In this document: piece after piece, positions 21,607 to 34,576 of the stretch
Layout of the letters: each line of letters begins with the position of its first letter
Numbering within the stretch: position 1 is the stretch's first letter
Notes under the pieces: generated by a model
What the model was told of the DNA's origin: nothing
The model's database searches: none
Seen by the model: the letters and a program-made list of their open reading frames with translations, nothing else
Source: Bisporella sp. PMI_857
Taxonomy: Eukaryota; Ascomycota; Leotiomycetes; Helotiales; Helotiaceae
DNA length: 64,000 nt
Reading direction: 5' to 3'
Assembly (NCBI GenBank): GCA_021307315.1
Contig: JAJSPD010000104.1
Coordinates: 1-64,000 of the forward strand
Position numbers and translations under genes: made by a program

Positions 21607-24600
21607 ATGCGTGTCCTTACTTCTGTGATCGATGCCACGATCTTTTCCTCTTTGATTCGCCGACCAAAAGTACCTACATGCTCGACGCCTCTTTCAATAT
21701 TTCAAAAGCGAACACTCGCCTTTAATTCCACGTTCTCCAATGCTTCAAGCCATCGGTATCATACTATGTACGTATCAAGCAACCTTCTGCGGCCAGCAGC
21801 CAGAGAATCTACTCGCTTTGGCAATTGAGTTGCTTCCTAGCGCACCCGAAGTAGGATGCGCCATTGAACACTAAGCTTACAAGTTTCAGAATTACCAGCC
21901 CTTCTGCCAGCGGCATCAATCAGCGACCTCGACAGTCTCAACCAACATTATTCTCTTCCCTTACCCCTCGCAGCATTCGTTACTGTTCTTGTCGACGGCA
22001 TACAGGCAATATGTGTAGAGGACAGCAAGTCGGGGATGGTTTGGATGGAGCGGCGATTGATGTGACCAAAGGGAGAGAGATCCTGCCCGGAAATGTCATT
22101 CCAACGCACTATGATGTTACATTAGAGCCAGCTTTCGATACTTTCAAGTACAAAGGAACAGTGGTCATTGATCTGACAGTGGTTGAAGATACTACATCTA
22201 TCTCATTGAACACCTTGGAAATCGAGATCAAGGGAGTCAAGATTTTGTCTGGATCCGAAGCTGAGGGAGAATTCAAACTTCTGACCGACTCCCCTGAGAT
22301 CGCTCACCATGAGGATAGTCAGACCACAAAGATTTCGTTCCCAAGTACGATTAGCAAAGGAAGCTTTGCACAGCTTCAAATCGAGTTCGTTGGCGAGTTG
22401 AACGATAAGATGGCTGGCTTCTACCGCTCTACATACAAGAATACAGATGGTAGCCAAGGAGTCATGGCCACCTCTCAGATGGAGCCTACAGATTGTCGCA
22501 GAGCTTTCCCGTGTTTCGATGAGCCAGCATTAAAAGCGGCTTTCACAATCACGCTTATCGCTGACAAAAAGTACACTTGCTTGAGCAATATGGATGTTCA
22601 CTCTGAGCAAGAGCTCCCGGGCAACAGGAAGGCTGTAAAGTTCAACAAGTCGCCAATCATGTCCACTTACCTAGTGGCCTTTATCGTTGGAGAGCTTAAG
22701 TATATTGAGACGGATAAATTCAGGCTGCCTATCAGAATCTATGCACCAGTCAACCAAGAAATTGAGCATGGGCGATACGCATTAGAACTTGCAGCTCGCA
22801 CATTGGAGTTTTATGAAAAGACCTTTGATAGTGATTTTCCTTTACCAAAGATGGACATGGTTGCTATACCAGATTTTGCGGCTGGTGCAATGGAGAATTG
22901 GGGTCTTGTAACATACCGAGTAGTTGACATTCTTTTCGATGAAAAGAACAGCGGAGCATCTCACAGAGAACGTGTTGCCGAAATTGTGCAGCATGAACTT
23001 GCTCATCAATGGTTTGGAAATCTCGTCACAATGGACTTCTGGGATGGTCTGTGGCTCAACGAAGGTTTTGCAACTTGGATGTCATGGTACTCGTGCAACA
23101 AATTCTACCCAGAGTGGAAGGTGTGGCAGAGCTTTGTAACAGACAATTTACAGAGCGCTCTAGGTCTCGATTCGTTGCGTAGCAGCCATCCAATTGAAGT
23201 TCCGGTGAAGAGGGCAGATGAGGTTAATCAAATATTTGACGCCATTTCCTACTCCAAAGGCTCTTGCGTGATCCGTATGATCTCTGCATACTTGGGCGAA
23301 GACGTTTTCATGGAAGGTATACGCATTTACTTGAAAAGACATGCCTATGGCAATACTCAGACAGGTGATCTTTGGGCAGCACTGAGCGAGGCTAGTGGCA
23401 AGGATGTAAAGGGGGTGATGGACATCTGGACCAAGAAAGTTGGATTTCCAGTCGTCGGAGTTACCGAGAACGAAAAGGAAAAGACAATCACAGTGAAGCA
23501 AAATCGATTCTTACGCACCGCCGATGTTAAACCTGAAGAAGACGAGACATTATTTCCGGTTTTCTTAGGCCTTCGTAGCAAAAACGGCATTAATGAGGAA
23601 TTGGTTCTATCAAAACGAGAGCAAAGTTTCGAGGTACCAGACTTTGACTTCTTCAAGCTTAACGCCGATTCTACCAATCTTTATCGCACCTCTTATACAC
23701 CTGCCCGTCTCGAAAAACTTGGTCAAGCCGCCAAGGATGGTCTTCTGACCGTGGAAGATCGAGCTGGGATGATTGCTGATGCCGGAGCTCTTGCTGCATC
23801 GGGATATCAGAAGACTTCAGGAGTCTTAAATCTTTTGAAAGGGTTTGATGCTGAGGCCGAGTTTGTTGTGTGGAACGAGATCCTCACCCGAATAGGTACT
23901 ATTGAGAATGCATGGATCTTCGAGGAGCAGGATATTCGTGATGGTCTTGAGTCGTTCCGCCGAGACCTTGTGAGCGAAAGGGCACATAAGATGGGTTGGG
24001 AATTTAGCGACAGTGACGACCACATACAACAACAATTCAAGGCTATGTTGTTCGGAAGCGCTGGCGCTGCTGGCGATGCTGCAATTATAGCAGCGGCGCA
24101 GGACATGTTCAAGAAGTTTGCGAAGGGCGATTCCTCTGCTATCCATCCAAATATTCGAGGATCTGTGTTCAATATTGCCCTGAAATATGGTGGAAAGGAG
24201 GAGTACGAAACTATTCTGAAGACTTACCACGAATCCAAGAACAGCGATGAACGTAATACCGCGCTTCGCAGCTTAGGACGGGCCAAGGATCCTGAGCTCA
24301 TTGAGAAAACCTTATCCTTGACACTGAATGGAGACGTCAAAGACCAGGACATCTACTTGCCTCTCAGCAATCTACGAAGCCACCCTGAGGGCATCGAAGC
24401 ACTATATGTTTACTTGCAACAGAACTGGGCCGAGCTCCAGCGGCGTTTCCCAGCCGGTCTATCCATGCTCGGCATGCTTGTCCAGATATGCACATCCAGC
24501 TATACCTCTGCTGAGAAAGTCGCAGGTATGTGATTCTTATAGCTCATCGGCCAAATTACGCTAACATAAAGCAGACATCGAGAAGTTCTTTCATGACAAG

Positions 24601-24741
24601 AGCAAGAAGGGCTATGATCAGAGCTTAGCCCAAAGCCTGGATGCCATTCGAGCCAAGAGCGCATGGCTGGAACGTGATCGCGATGATGTTACGGCCTGGG
24701 TGAAGGCATACCAAGTCAAGAACGTTAAGGCGGTACTGTAG
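21607..24741 (+). CDS. APE2: M1-family zinc aminopeptidase (AAP1/APE2-like)
   Basis: Removes N-terminal residues from peptides. Exons 21607-21767, 21890-24525 and 24575-24741 give 987 residues, with introns of 122 and 49 bp. The exopeptidase motif GAMENWG (about residue 385) and the zinc site HELAHQWFGNL (HExxH, about 422) with the third ligand in WLNEGFATWM are intact. The Tyr in the SYSKG region and the C-terminal helical ERAP1-like domain (YTSAEKVADIEKFF...) are also present. The first exon is rich in Arg, Ser and Leu without acidic clusters, which suggests a mitochondrial targeting peptide. An internal ATG at 22011 (MCRGQQVGDG) would make a shorter cytosolic form. Two compartments from one gene are known for yeast Ape2, so alternative starts are plausible here. 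Gene symbol given at family level, since AAP1 and APE2 are close paralogs. Confidence 0.9.
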
Positions 24742-25450
24742 AATTATGCAAATCTAGGTCAGGAATCTAGGACCATCTAAAGTGGACCGCTAAAGCGGGA
24801 CACGGCTTGCCTCCTACCTAAGTAGCTAAATAGGTGGATAGGTAAATGCCATAGGCAATAGGCAATCACAACTTAAGAGTAGCCATATGTATTCTATAAT
24901 TTTGAGTGAAACTTTCAGCGTTCTGGGTACCTACCAAACTTGTACCACATGTAATATATCTATCACCCAGACATGCTGCGATGCTCAGTAGTCATTGGAC
25001 CAGCCAGATCGTTACTGTCGCGTCGGCCCGATATTGTTTAACACAGCGTGTATTACGGATTGATTAGATACCGTCTGGCAAGCATACTGGGGTATGCCAT
25101 TCTGATATCAAGACATGCTAAGCCGTGCCAAAAGCATCTTACCATCACTTGACCCGATCGATTTGCACTAGCTGGGCGCGCGTCACGGTAAACTTCAACA
25201 CACGAGCATGTCTAGATTCTCAATTGCGGGCAGTTCTGCGCGCATCTCGCATCTCGCGCAGGGATGGAATCGTGGTGGCACACAGGTCATTCAGTGTAAC
25301 TAGGGCTAAGTGAAGCGAGCAGCTCCCTTCCGTCATGGTCAAGAACATCCCGGTGTTCTTGAATACCGTTTACAATTCCCGGCTAATCCTCCTTAATTAG
25401 GGTATCTGACCCCTTTTATAAAGCCTATAAAGCATATCTTCCCAAACATA
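24742..25450. other. Intergenic, convergent gene ends
   Basis: About 700 bases between two converging stop codons. No gene, repeat or RNA recognised. Confidence 0.45.
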
Positions 25451-27389
25451 TTAGCGCGCACTTGCGATGGGCACGACGCTCTGTCCTGCATGTTTATAGG
25501 CATCCTCGATCTCAGCAGCATAGAGATCTAACGCCGCCTTCCGCATCACCGTTCCCTTCCCCGTGCGAGGAAGCGGCCGGTCCGGCTCCTGGGCCTTGTC
25601 AACGCTTCTTGATATTCAGGGAAGAGGATGCAGGCAAACATACCGTAGCGACGATCAGATCCGTCCCTAACCGCAGCCGTTCCACCATCCCCTCGTTCAC
25701 CTTCTCGATCCTGTCCCAGATGCCGTCGATCAGCTCCCTCCTTTCGAGATCCGGGTCTTTGGGCTCGACGAGAACGCCGATCCGTTTCTGATTGGCGCCG
25801 AAGACCAGACATGCCCCGAGGAGCGCGTGCGATGCAAGCACGACCTCGATGTGCAGCGGGTTGAGCTTTGTGGTGTCTGTGAGGATGATGAGGTCGTCTG
25901 TGCGCGACTCGAACATGTATAAGTTCAGCTTGGTGGGGTGTCGTCGGAAGAGATCCTTGGAGCGCCATTCGGAGAGCTGGGGAAAGATGGTGAAAACTGG
26001 GCGTGACCAGTCAAGGTCTGGATTGGGGTGGGGCCTGTGGACGACTTCATAAAGGCTATTAGAGGGTGGTTAGTGATGTAGGAATAATTGAAAGAGGCAA
26101 TTCGGGCAGCACTTACTCGGTTCCGGGATGGCGCTCTAAGGTTGGTCCAATCTCTGGATGGAATTCCATCCACTGCGTCTTATATCAGCAACAATCCCTT
26201 GCACATACTATAGCTTGACTTTTACAGACATGCTTACCTGCCAATCTTCTCGTTCCGTAACCAGCAGAGGGATCATGCTCATCTCAGTGCTACCATATCC
26301 TTGCCAGAATGCTCCGTTTGGACCTAAACAACTTGCAATCCAATCGCCGGTCTCCTTGGCCATCGGGCCACCAATCCAAGAGATCTGACTCATGGTCTTG
26401 AGATATGGCTCAACTTCTAGACGGTGCTCGGCATAAATGGCGTCAAAAATGGATGGAACGGCGACGAGACCGCTAGGCTTCTGAGACTTGAGAATAGAGA
26501 CGATAGTGTTGGCGTTTGGCTGTCCGGTAAGCCATTAGCGTTAGGTTCAGTTCTCCTCCTAGGCCATCTTGGAAAACGCAAAGACGGGGAAAGCACTTAC
26601 CGGTCTATCACTAGGTCCAATGATCCACCGGATTCCATGGAACAACACTGAACACCCTGTTGTCACACCGCTGAGATGCATAAACGGCGTTGCACTATAG
26701 AATCCCTCCTCACCCATCAAAGAGCAACCCGATAGTTTCCTTCCCGGCTCAGGGGGAATCAGCATATCGGCATCGATGCGCGCAAGGAACTCATGCGTGT
26801 AGGGTATCGCTTTGGGAACCCCTGTCGAGCCAGAGGTGTGTAATATCAACACGACATCTTTCTTCGCCTCTTCGTAAGTCTTGCTATACGGATATAGCGG
26901 CCTTGCGAGCGAGGGATCAAGCATCGACTCCAGAGACGGCAGCTCATAGATCTCAAGCCCGGGCATAAAGGATCTGAAGCGAGTCGCAGCCTCTTTATAC
27001 TCCGCAGAGTAATAGAGCGACTCCACGCCGACCTCACGCAATAGGGACAGTGTGTTGGTCGGCGGGTTCCGTGGCGAGAATAGGAGGAGCGGGTGCGAGG
27101 TTTGCATCGCTGCTATTTCGACCACGAGGTATCGGAAGTCTTGCACGCCGAGGTAGGCGATTGGAGAGATGTTCCCGGGCCTAAGTTGCGAGCTGAGTTG
27201 GTAAGATGTCGCATTTACGGCAACGGAGAGCTGGGAGGCTGTTAGAGGAGAGAATTGGAGTGGAGTTGTAGAGGGGAGCGTGGAAATGCCGAGGATTCGC
27301 GAGGGCGTGTGGGTGCAGAGGTCGCGGAGGACAGTGGGGAGGAGGCGGCGGCCGTAGGGGATATCATGGATGGGTTCGAGGGAACTCAT
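25451..27389 (-). CDS. NRPS-like adenylation-domain enzyme (AMP-dependent synthetase), stand-alone
   Basis: Exons 27389-26601, 26519-26238, 26172-26117, 26055-25644 and 25594-25451 give 560 residues, with introns of 49-81 bp. It is an ANL-superfamily adenylation domain: A3 P-loop HTSGSTGVPKA, A5 GYGSTEMS, A8-like SRTDDLIILTDTTKLNP and the A10 lysine region RTGKGTVMRK. The N-terminal style and the FARxxKGT-like end match the A domain of fungal aryl-acid/alpha-keto-acid NRPS-like reductases. In those enzymes a carrier domain and a thioester reductase follow; here the frame stops 28 residues after A10 and no such domain is encoded downstream. So it can activate an acid as an adenylate, but the acceptor is unknown. 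No other biosynthetic genes surround it. Confidence 0.82.
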
Positions 27390-30300
27390 GGTGGTGGGTT
27401 TGCTATCGAAGATACTGTGCGCTTTTTTCTAGTGACAACTTCTGGTGGAAAGGGGGGGTTTAAAGTTGTAAGGTTTACAATTCAAGGGAACTGATTTTCA
27501 AGTTGAAAGTAGGCTGGAGGATAAAGCTATTAAGGCTGATGATGCTCTTGAAAGAACACCGAAGAAACGCCCCGTTTAAGAAGAACTCATTTATACATAG
27601 TTGGAAGGAGCGGTTGAGAGAAGGCTAGGCTTCAGCCAAAGAGTTACGAGCGGTTGGAGAATGGGAGGAAGTACCACATCATGATTTCGTCTGGCTTACT
27701 ATCCCGGCGGAATTCTCTGAATAGGACTACTACCGCAAGAAAGCCCGAATTGGCAATAGTGATGTAGCAGCTGTGTGCCTCTGGCGTTCGTGATTCGTCG
27801 AATATGTTCAGATAGCCTCACACATCCTTACTCAGAAACTAACCACTGAGGTGCTGTGGGAGGACGAATCTAAAGATCGAATTTTAAAGTTGTGACAATG
27901 ATGCCCGTATAGTTCTGAGGCTCATTCCTAAAATCCCTTGCTCGCCTGAAGGCTATGTGGAGGTTGGTATCATCAACCCTACCAACGGGCTTTGCCGCAG
28001 GGATTGCGTCACGTCTAGGTAGACATCGTTGGTTCTTGGGAAAGCGTTGGTTCTGGCTTGTTGTATAGGAGCCTGCCACCGTGGTCAGCCAATGAGAACG
28101 GCAAAAAGAGGATCTGATGATAGGGTGGTGAAGGAGATTAATAGGTGGGATATTGAGGCAATATAAATGTTTGATTCTTTTGCGTGTGTATGGTGAAAGA
28201 GTTGTTATATGCGCTAGCTATGTTCGTCCGTGAATTAACGTCTGTAATTGGTATTTCCTGCGCATCGTGAAGTGAAGAATGTCTTTTCCATCATGATATT
28301 TTGACTCTTCATCTCAGATAAACATAATTCAAGGCATAGTTTGTCTTGCTCAGCTTGCCTTGCATCATTTGAACTCAGCTATAACCTTAGTCTTCTAGGT
28401 CTTTGTTTCGCGGAGACGGTTCGTGATATCGTCCGCCTGAACTCTAAGCTACGACCACTGATACGAAGCCCAACGGTTGCCAGACCACTTCCATCTCAGT
28501 TTTGTGGCATCATTTGAGTTTGGCCCGCGACGCTGACAACAGAAGAGGGATGCAATGTTGGGATGAAGATAACGCGCGCTTCGACTTTCCCCCGACGAAG
28601 CACTTTCACGATGTGCTTTATGAATACCGTATGGGGATGATATAAGTTATTGTCGTATTGGGAGCTGTGAAGTGGCTGGCGGAAAGGCAGGATGTGGTAA
28701 TCAGTGTTTCCCTTTTGGGGATTTGTATAGCTGGTGGCAGCTTGTAGGGGAACCATCAACCATTAATCATCAACGGCCCCCAAAAGTGGAACTCATCGAC
28801 TTCCCAATGTATCTGGGTGGCAAATACCTCTACTCAAACGATATGTGTCTACCTCTACAATGCAGATTCAAAATGGAGGACCGAAAATATCAGTCTCCGT
28901 ATTAGAATCGAACTTGTGTCTCCCGAAGTCCGCCTTCGGGTTTCTACCAGTGAGCCAATGGAGCGACCTGATTGATGCTGATGTGCAGGAGGAACAGCTT
29001 CAAGTGATAATATATGTGCCTGGGCATCTGCATCAGCCGCACTGTGCTTGAGCGTAGGGAAAGGTGCTCAGTAACAGCAGCATTTGGTGCCTCTACCCTC
29101 TTTTTGACCGAAATCCTGAACAAGGCTGACCGCATGATCTACATCATTCTTCTTCAGCACCGCATAAGTTAAGAGGGAAATTACTAGCAAAGGCATTGAT
29201 CTTCAAGAAGAAAGTCAGAGAAAAGGAAAAAAAGAAATATTGGGATATCCGATTCAAGTTGGTGTCCCAACCCGCTCGACTTAGCAAAAGCTTTTACTTC
29301 ATTTTGTAATCTTCCACCTTCCTCGACCAAAATACAATTATATCACGGTTTTTTAATTTTTATATATATATATATTTTGGGCGTGCGTTCGTGATCGTCG
29401 CAAAGGGGATAAAAAAGGAAGATCAGGGATTGAATGTAATCCACCAAAAGCCGATCTCATCAATAAACAGAAATCCCTGTCAACCATTTAAGTACGAAGC
29501 TACCGCTCTACCCGCGCAGACTATCAACATTCCTAGAGAAAAAAAGAAGTTACACATACAGGAATAGAAATCGGGCTGCCTTATGTGCATTGCAGAGAAA
29601 AACATACCTGAGATGGATTGGCAGCGGTAAAATCCGATGTGTGTCTGTATCGCAATCAACCTAGTGCCTGTCGATGAACCGCATCAGGGATTGAGTCACG
29701 AAACTTAAAAAGCTGAAAGCGGTCTCGTTGAGCAGTGTAGTGTCCAGATAGATGTCTATGCTTCTCCAGAAGGCTTGTTTTCTATTTGAGGTGGCCCAGC
29801 CTCAATAGTTGGGGGTCGAGGTGATATTGCCCGCCAAAACTTTCCGCTTGAATGGTTTCACAGCCATCAATTTCGACATGCGAAAAGGGAATAGGCTTTA
29901 GCCTCACCTCACATCTTGGGGACAAATACATATCACGGACATGCCCGTGGACTTTACACTTGAAAAGGGTGTGGAGGGGCTGACAGCCAAAACGATCTGC
30001 GAACTGAACAAGGGCACCACCAATATTTTGATCTGGAGACCAATGTGAGAGAAGTCCACGTGGAAGAGATTGTCTATGCATTTTTGGGAAGACGCCATAT
30101 GTCGCCCGGCAATCTTGGACAACGCGGCTATTGAACATGGGCCTGCATGATGAGCCCCCCCAGCTCTGCCTCAGCTTTGCCCCTGGCAAAACATGCCCAG
30201 ACCATGCAGAACGATAAGGTTACACTGTATCCGTCAATGCGAGCCTCTACTTCAGCTGACAAATGTACCGGAGAGGTCAAAGATTCCCCTCCTTGTTTGC

Positions 30301-31521
30301 TCCGAGGCAGTATGAAGTGCCATACAAGACAAGGCCCAGCAAAGAAGGGGGGTGGAAGGGTGTAAATTGAGTGCTGACTTTTGTAAGTCCACCGCTCAAT
30401 TACCCTGTGATGATCTTTCGGGTGTGCGCGGGGGGTGCAGCACAGCCGGTAGAATTACAATTTCATTAACCAGTAAGAGCGGGTCGTGTCGCATGTGCAG
30501 GGGGGAGAATTTCCAAATATAAAGTCCACTTACACCTGCAAGGTTGTTCAGTCACACCGCACGCAAAACAGATAAAGAACGACGAACATGGGACGCCAAG
30601 TCCCGCTCACTTGAACGCCAGAATATCCCGAGCCGCCGCAGTATGTTGCAGTTCAGATCACATGACGGGCGGAAGTCCACTCATGAGGTGTGGTGGGCAC
30701 GATGGTACCTGAGCAGGCTGATCAATCAATATCTTATCGCATCCAATCTGATCTCCGAATGCCTTCATGCTCCATCACATCGCTGTATATTTCAGCTTGA
30801 CTCGTATCTTCGCGCACGTATACACACTTGGATAGTACTACCATACTCAGGGGGATAACTGCTTAACAAAGCCCCCGTCGACATCACACCTCTGTAGCGA
30901 GAGGTTTAGTGGAGGCGCCACAAGCGTGGATCTTTACCCGTTCCAAGCTTAGAGGTGGGAGCAAAAGCGTCGTCAGGGTCCAATACCTGGTCTGAAATGT
31001 CAATCATATTAAGATCCACATAAGTATCACCTATCAATAAAACCTAAATTCAATATATCACTCAATCCCAGCATTCTGACTTAGCGTCTTTTTCATGATT
31101 CGCTTCATCACTCGATCTCTCATATCCTCTCCACTGAAAATAGATGATCCAGTCGAATGCCCATCCTCCCATCCCTTTTAACGCACAGCTCTGTTATTCC
31201 ACGTCTGTCCCCTAACAAAAAGCCCCTTGACGAATGAATGCGAGTATTCGGGATGTGACCCTTTCCATACCCTGATCGTCCACAGAAAGAGCCTCGAAGT
31301 GGAGTCTCAAGTGTACACCGAGGTGTGGAGCATGCCGCTCGATCTTCATGTTGGATTGATGGGAATCTATCGACAGCCTCTTCCGTAATAAATAATTGCT
31401 TGATTGTCCGCGTCTGTCTTGGCCGAATGGTTATAACCCCACGGTGCGAGCAAACCGAGAAAAAAGAAGCGAACTCAGACGCTTCGTCCCACAGCGCTTC
31501 TTCTCTACCACCTACCACCAT
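27390..31521. other. Gene-poor 4.1 kb interval
   Basis: No convincing protein gene. Open frames here (for example 135 codons at 29782-30189 minus, 104 codons at 30544-30858 plus) lack recognisable domains, have no spliceable partners and show no amphipathic pattern. An AT microsatellite lies near 29361-29373. A tRNA-like sequence sits at 28893-28965. The right end must hold the promoter of the next gene. Confidence 0.4.
28893..28965 (-). tRNA. Degenerate tRNA-like sequence
   Basis: 73 bases on the minus strand with an A-box-like TGGCTCACTGG, a B-box-like AGTTCGATTCT, an anticodon-arm-like stem (CCGAA/TTCGG) and ends that pair 5 of 7. The seven-base loop has G where U33 is required, and the D stem does not close, so I would not assign an amino acid. 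It is related in layout and ends to the sequence at 37587-37659. Confidence 0.4.
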
Positions 31522-33883
31522 ATGGCCAGCATTCCAGACTTTCGTGGCGTCCCCTTACGTGTACCGCTGGCGGACAGCAGTGAGCAGCAAGCCTTGGATG
31601 GAGCTGTCAAACCGGCGGACGATGAGGCGGTGGATGTAGACGAGACACAAGCGCAAAACCAGGCCCAGCCACGTATGAAATGGGTTTACAATAGCGACCA
31701 CACGGATCCTGTCAACTTTGGATATATGTTTTTAGTTCCCGATGATAATCCAAAAGATCCGGACTCTCCTCCTACTGAGAATCAAAAGAAACCCGTCGTG
31801 TCGAAAGACACGGAAAAAGCGGCTGCTGTTCCGGTAGCTAGTAGTTTTACGAGTGGAGCAAGGAAATCATCGATAACCAATTTGACATTACAAATTTCAT
31901 CTCAGCCCATTCCTGACTTTGTTTCAGAGGGGTCATATCTCTCGAATGTTTACAGCACTGGGGTGAAGGCTTCGACACCACATCCTCTTACATCCTCCGA
32001 GTACAGCGTGCAGAACCCTCACTCTGGACAACTGCATAGCCCACCCCATAGCGATTCATCAGGTTCATCTCATCATCATTATCCCCGTTCCAACTCTGCA
32101 CATTCAGTCACCAGCCCACAGCACCTTGTTTATCGTCCCAGCCCTGAGCTTAGCCCTCCTACTCTTCCTCCCGATAATTTGGTGCTCGACGAAGGCTGGT
32201 CATGGTGAGTCCAAAATGCTTTTGGAGCGTCATAGCTAATTTCTCTAGGCAACCTCCTTCAGACCGAAACCTAGAACACCGTCAACTCCCTAATCAATGG
32301 GGCGTTTTGTTTAGGGATACTACGACCTCAACTCATCCGTCTTTCAGCAACACAACATCATCCGCTCCCGCTCCAGCTCCCGTTCTAATACATGCGCCCT
32401 CATTATCAAAGAAAAGACAGCGATCGCCGTCACCATTCCAGGATGCCTCTTCCAGTGGCATTTCTTTCCCTCTGTTGAAGGCGTTTCCAAAACGACAACG
32501 TCCAATCAATGCCGACCTTACATTCAATCGAGATGTGCCTACAACCCCGCTTATCTGCTCCAAATGTCAAATCTATCAAGTTGCTGTACGTGAGCTGCGT
32601 TGTTTGATTATGTCATTCTAACTTATTGGCAGCGTTTTACTCCCCAGCAAACTCGAGACCTGCTAAACAGACAAAAGGAGACGCAGGGTCCTGCAATTTG
32701 CAATCTCTGCCTTCAAGAATTCAACATGTATAAATGGCCCAGCGCGAATCAAAGTCGGATGGAGAATCTGGAAAGCTTGGTCTTGTTCCTTCTACCAGGT
32801 AAGATGAAATACTCACACAATGGATTTTATCTGCTAACCTCAAGACAGCGCACATGGAAGATAGTTTGCTAAATAGCCCTGGTTTCATTCCTCGACGACC
32901 GAGTTGGCGGGGTTTCTTCCTTGAAAAGCCTCACCTGCAATATGACTTTGACGCTTTAGCCCCTCAAGATCAGATATCGACATCGGTCCAGCGTGCACGT
33001 TCGACGATGCTGTGGGGAGACGATTATGGTACACTAGCTAATATCACGCGCGATTATCAGAGTTCCCTGCCACAACCTGTTTGTTTTTCCCCTCCATGCA
33101 TGCCCGAAACACTCGTCTAACAAATGACAGAATGTCTCTATAGAGGCGGCGTCGACATGCCTGAGTGCGGTCTGCGATCTTTACAACTGCTTCATTGCTT
33201 CCCCAACCCGCCCTCCAACCTGCTCCGTGAATGAAATAATCGCCAATGTCCGTACTGTACGCATTACGCTCCGTAATGCCTTCCAACAACTGGAATTTCT
33301 CGCTCTTGCCCCTTCCGAGAAAAGGTCAAGAAAAGATTGGTTTCCGACGTTCATCAGTGCTGTGATATTGGCTATGGCTGCTATTACATATATCGATATC
33401 CTCGGCTCATGTCCGTCCCCCTATAAAGAGCAGATTTGGGGGGTGGATTGGGGCGAGAGGGTGAAGCGGATGAGGCATGGCGGATATGGCATGCTGATCA
33501 ACGTGTTAAGACAGAATACGAATGGTGTGAATCCATTGAAACTGGAGTGTTGGGAAGAAGAGGCAAGCCCATTCATTATCTCGACGCCGAAGAGCTATAG
33601 TCAAGGGAAAAAGAGCCCCGATGCAGAACCGAGGAATAGGAGGGAGTCGATAAAGGGACAATGGGGAATTGGAACGCGCGCGGAAAGGGAGCGGAATGTA
33701 TTATTAGGGAGACAAAGCCCAGCGGCAATGGAAGGCGTGCTGGCAGTGAAGAAGTGGCAGCAAAGGTATAAGGAAGATCTAATTCTTGGGCAGGACATGT
33801 TTACCAAGGAGATGTATGCGCAGGCTATGATGCGTCCGGTTGCGAGTCTGTGGAAAGTGTTTGAAATGACGGACACGGGTTGA
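31522..33883 (+). CDS. Conserved fungal protein of unknown function with a CxxC zinc-knuckle
   Basis: Exons 31522-32204, 32249-32585, 32633-32798, 32849-33078 and 33131-33883 give 722 residues, with introns of 44-52 bp. Start chosen at MASIPDFRGVPLRVPL, where protein-like sequence begins. The first third is low-complexity (Ser, Pro, His). The middle has a paired CSKC ... CNLC motif separated by about 35 residues, which looks like one zinc site. The C-terminal third is better ordered, with the helical segment ECWEEEASPF and the region AVKKWQQRYKEDLILG. No catalytic motif or membrane segment is visible. It could be a nuclear or regulatory protein, but I do not recognise the family. The clean splice chain makes a real gene very likely. 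Confidence 0.75.
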
Positions 33884-34576
33884 CCGCTGTAGGATACAAA
33901 TAATAAAACCTATCCAGAAGTATGTAATATTTGTTCTTTGTGCAACACTATAGTTACCTAAAAAAGCTTGCGGCTCAGGCTGAATTCAAGTGCATTGCAT
34001 GGGTGTCAGCTTGAATGGCAACAAATACTAGACCTAAAAGCAATACATGGCGGAGGAAGATCTGTAGCCAAGGCTTAATGATATCTATGTTTTTCATTCT
34101 AGTTACTGGCATGTGTGGGAAGAAGATAAAATATTGTGCGATCCTAAACAGGAAGCCAAGCACGTGGGGTCGGCTTTGCTACACTGCCAATCAAATCCAA
34201 GCGATGACGATGTTCGTTTTTCAAGGCTGAACCTCGACCTCGTTGCGCCCCAAACATTCTTTTATCCACAGCTCTCTACCCGCCCCAGATTTTTTAGAGC
34301 TTGATTGTGCTACACTTGGCTTCTGCGTGCCATCTGCCGGTTTCCAATTGGGGCGATGTGTGTTGTACGACGCACTCGTTACACGGCGAAATAATCCGCG
34401 ATCTAGCCTACTAAAAAGCTTCTCTGCATCGCCATCCTGGTACGGAGATAGCATCTACAATTGCGCAAGCAGTGAAACACTCGAATCACTCTTTCCCCAA
34501 CAACCAGAAATATCCCTGTCGCCTTTCACTGCTTGGGTTATTGAGGGAACCCTCTTGAAGCAACCCTCACATTGTG
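33884..34576. other. Intergenic / 5' region of the magnesium transporter gene
   Basis: About 690 bases. Open frames overlapping it are not in phase with the transporter and lack protein-like features. No RNA gene or repeat recognised. Confidence 0.4.

Noticed and set aside
29782..30189. 135-codon minus-strand frame in the gene-poor interval
   Set aside because: No recognisable domain or secondary-structure pattern, and flanked by non-coding sequence.
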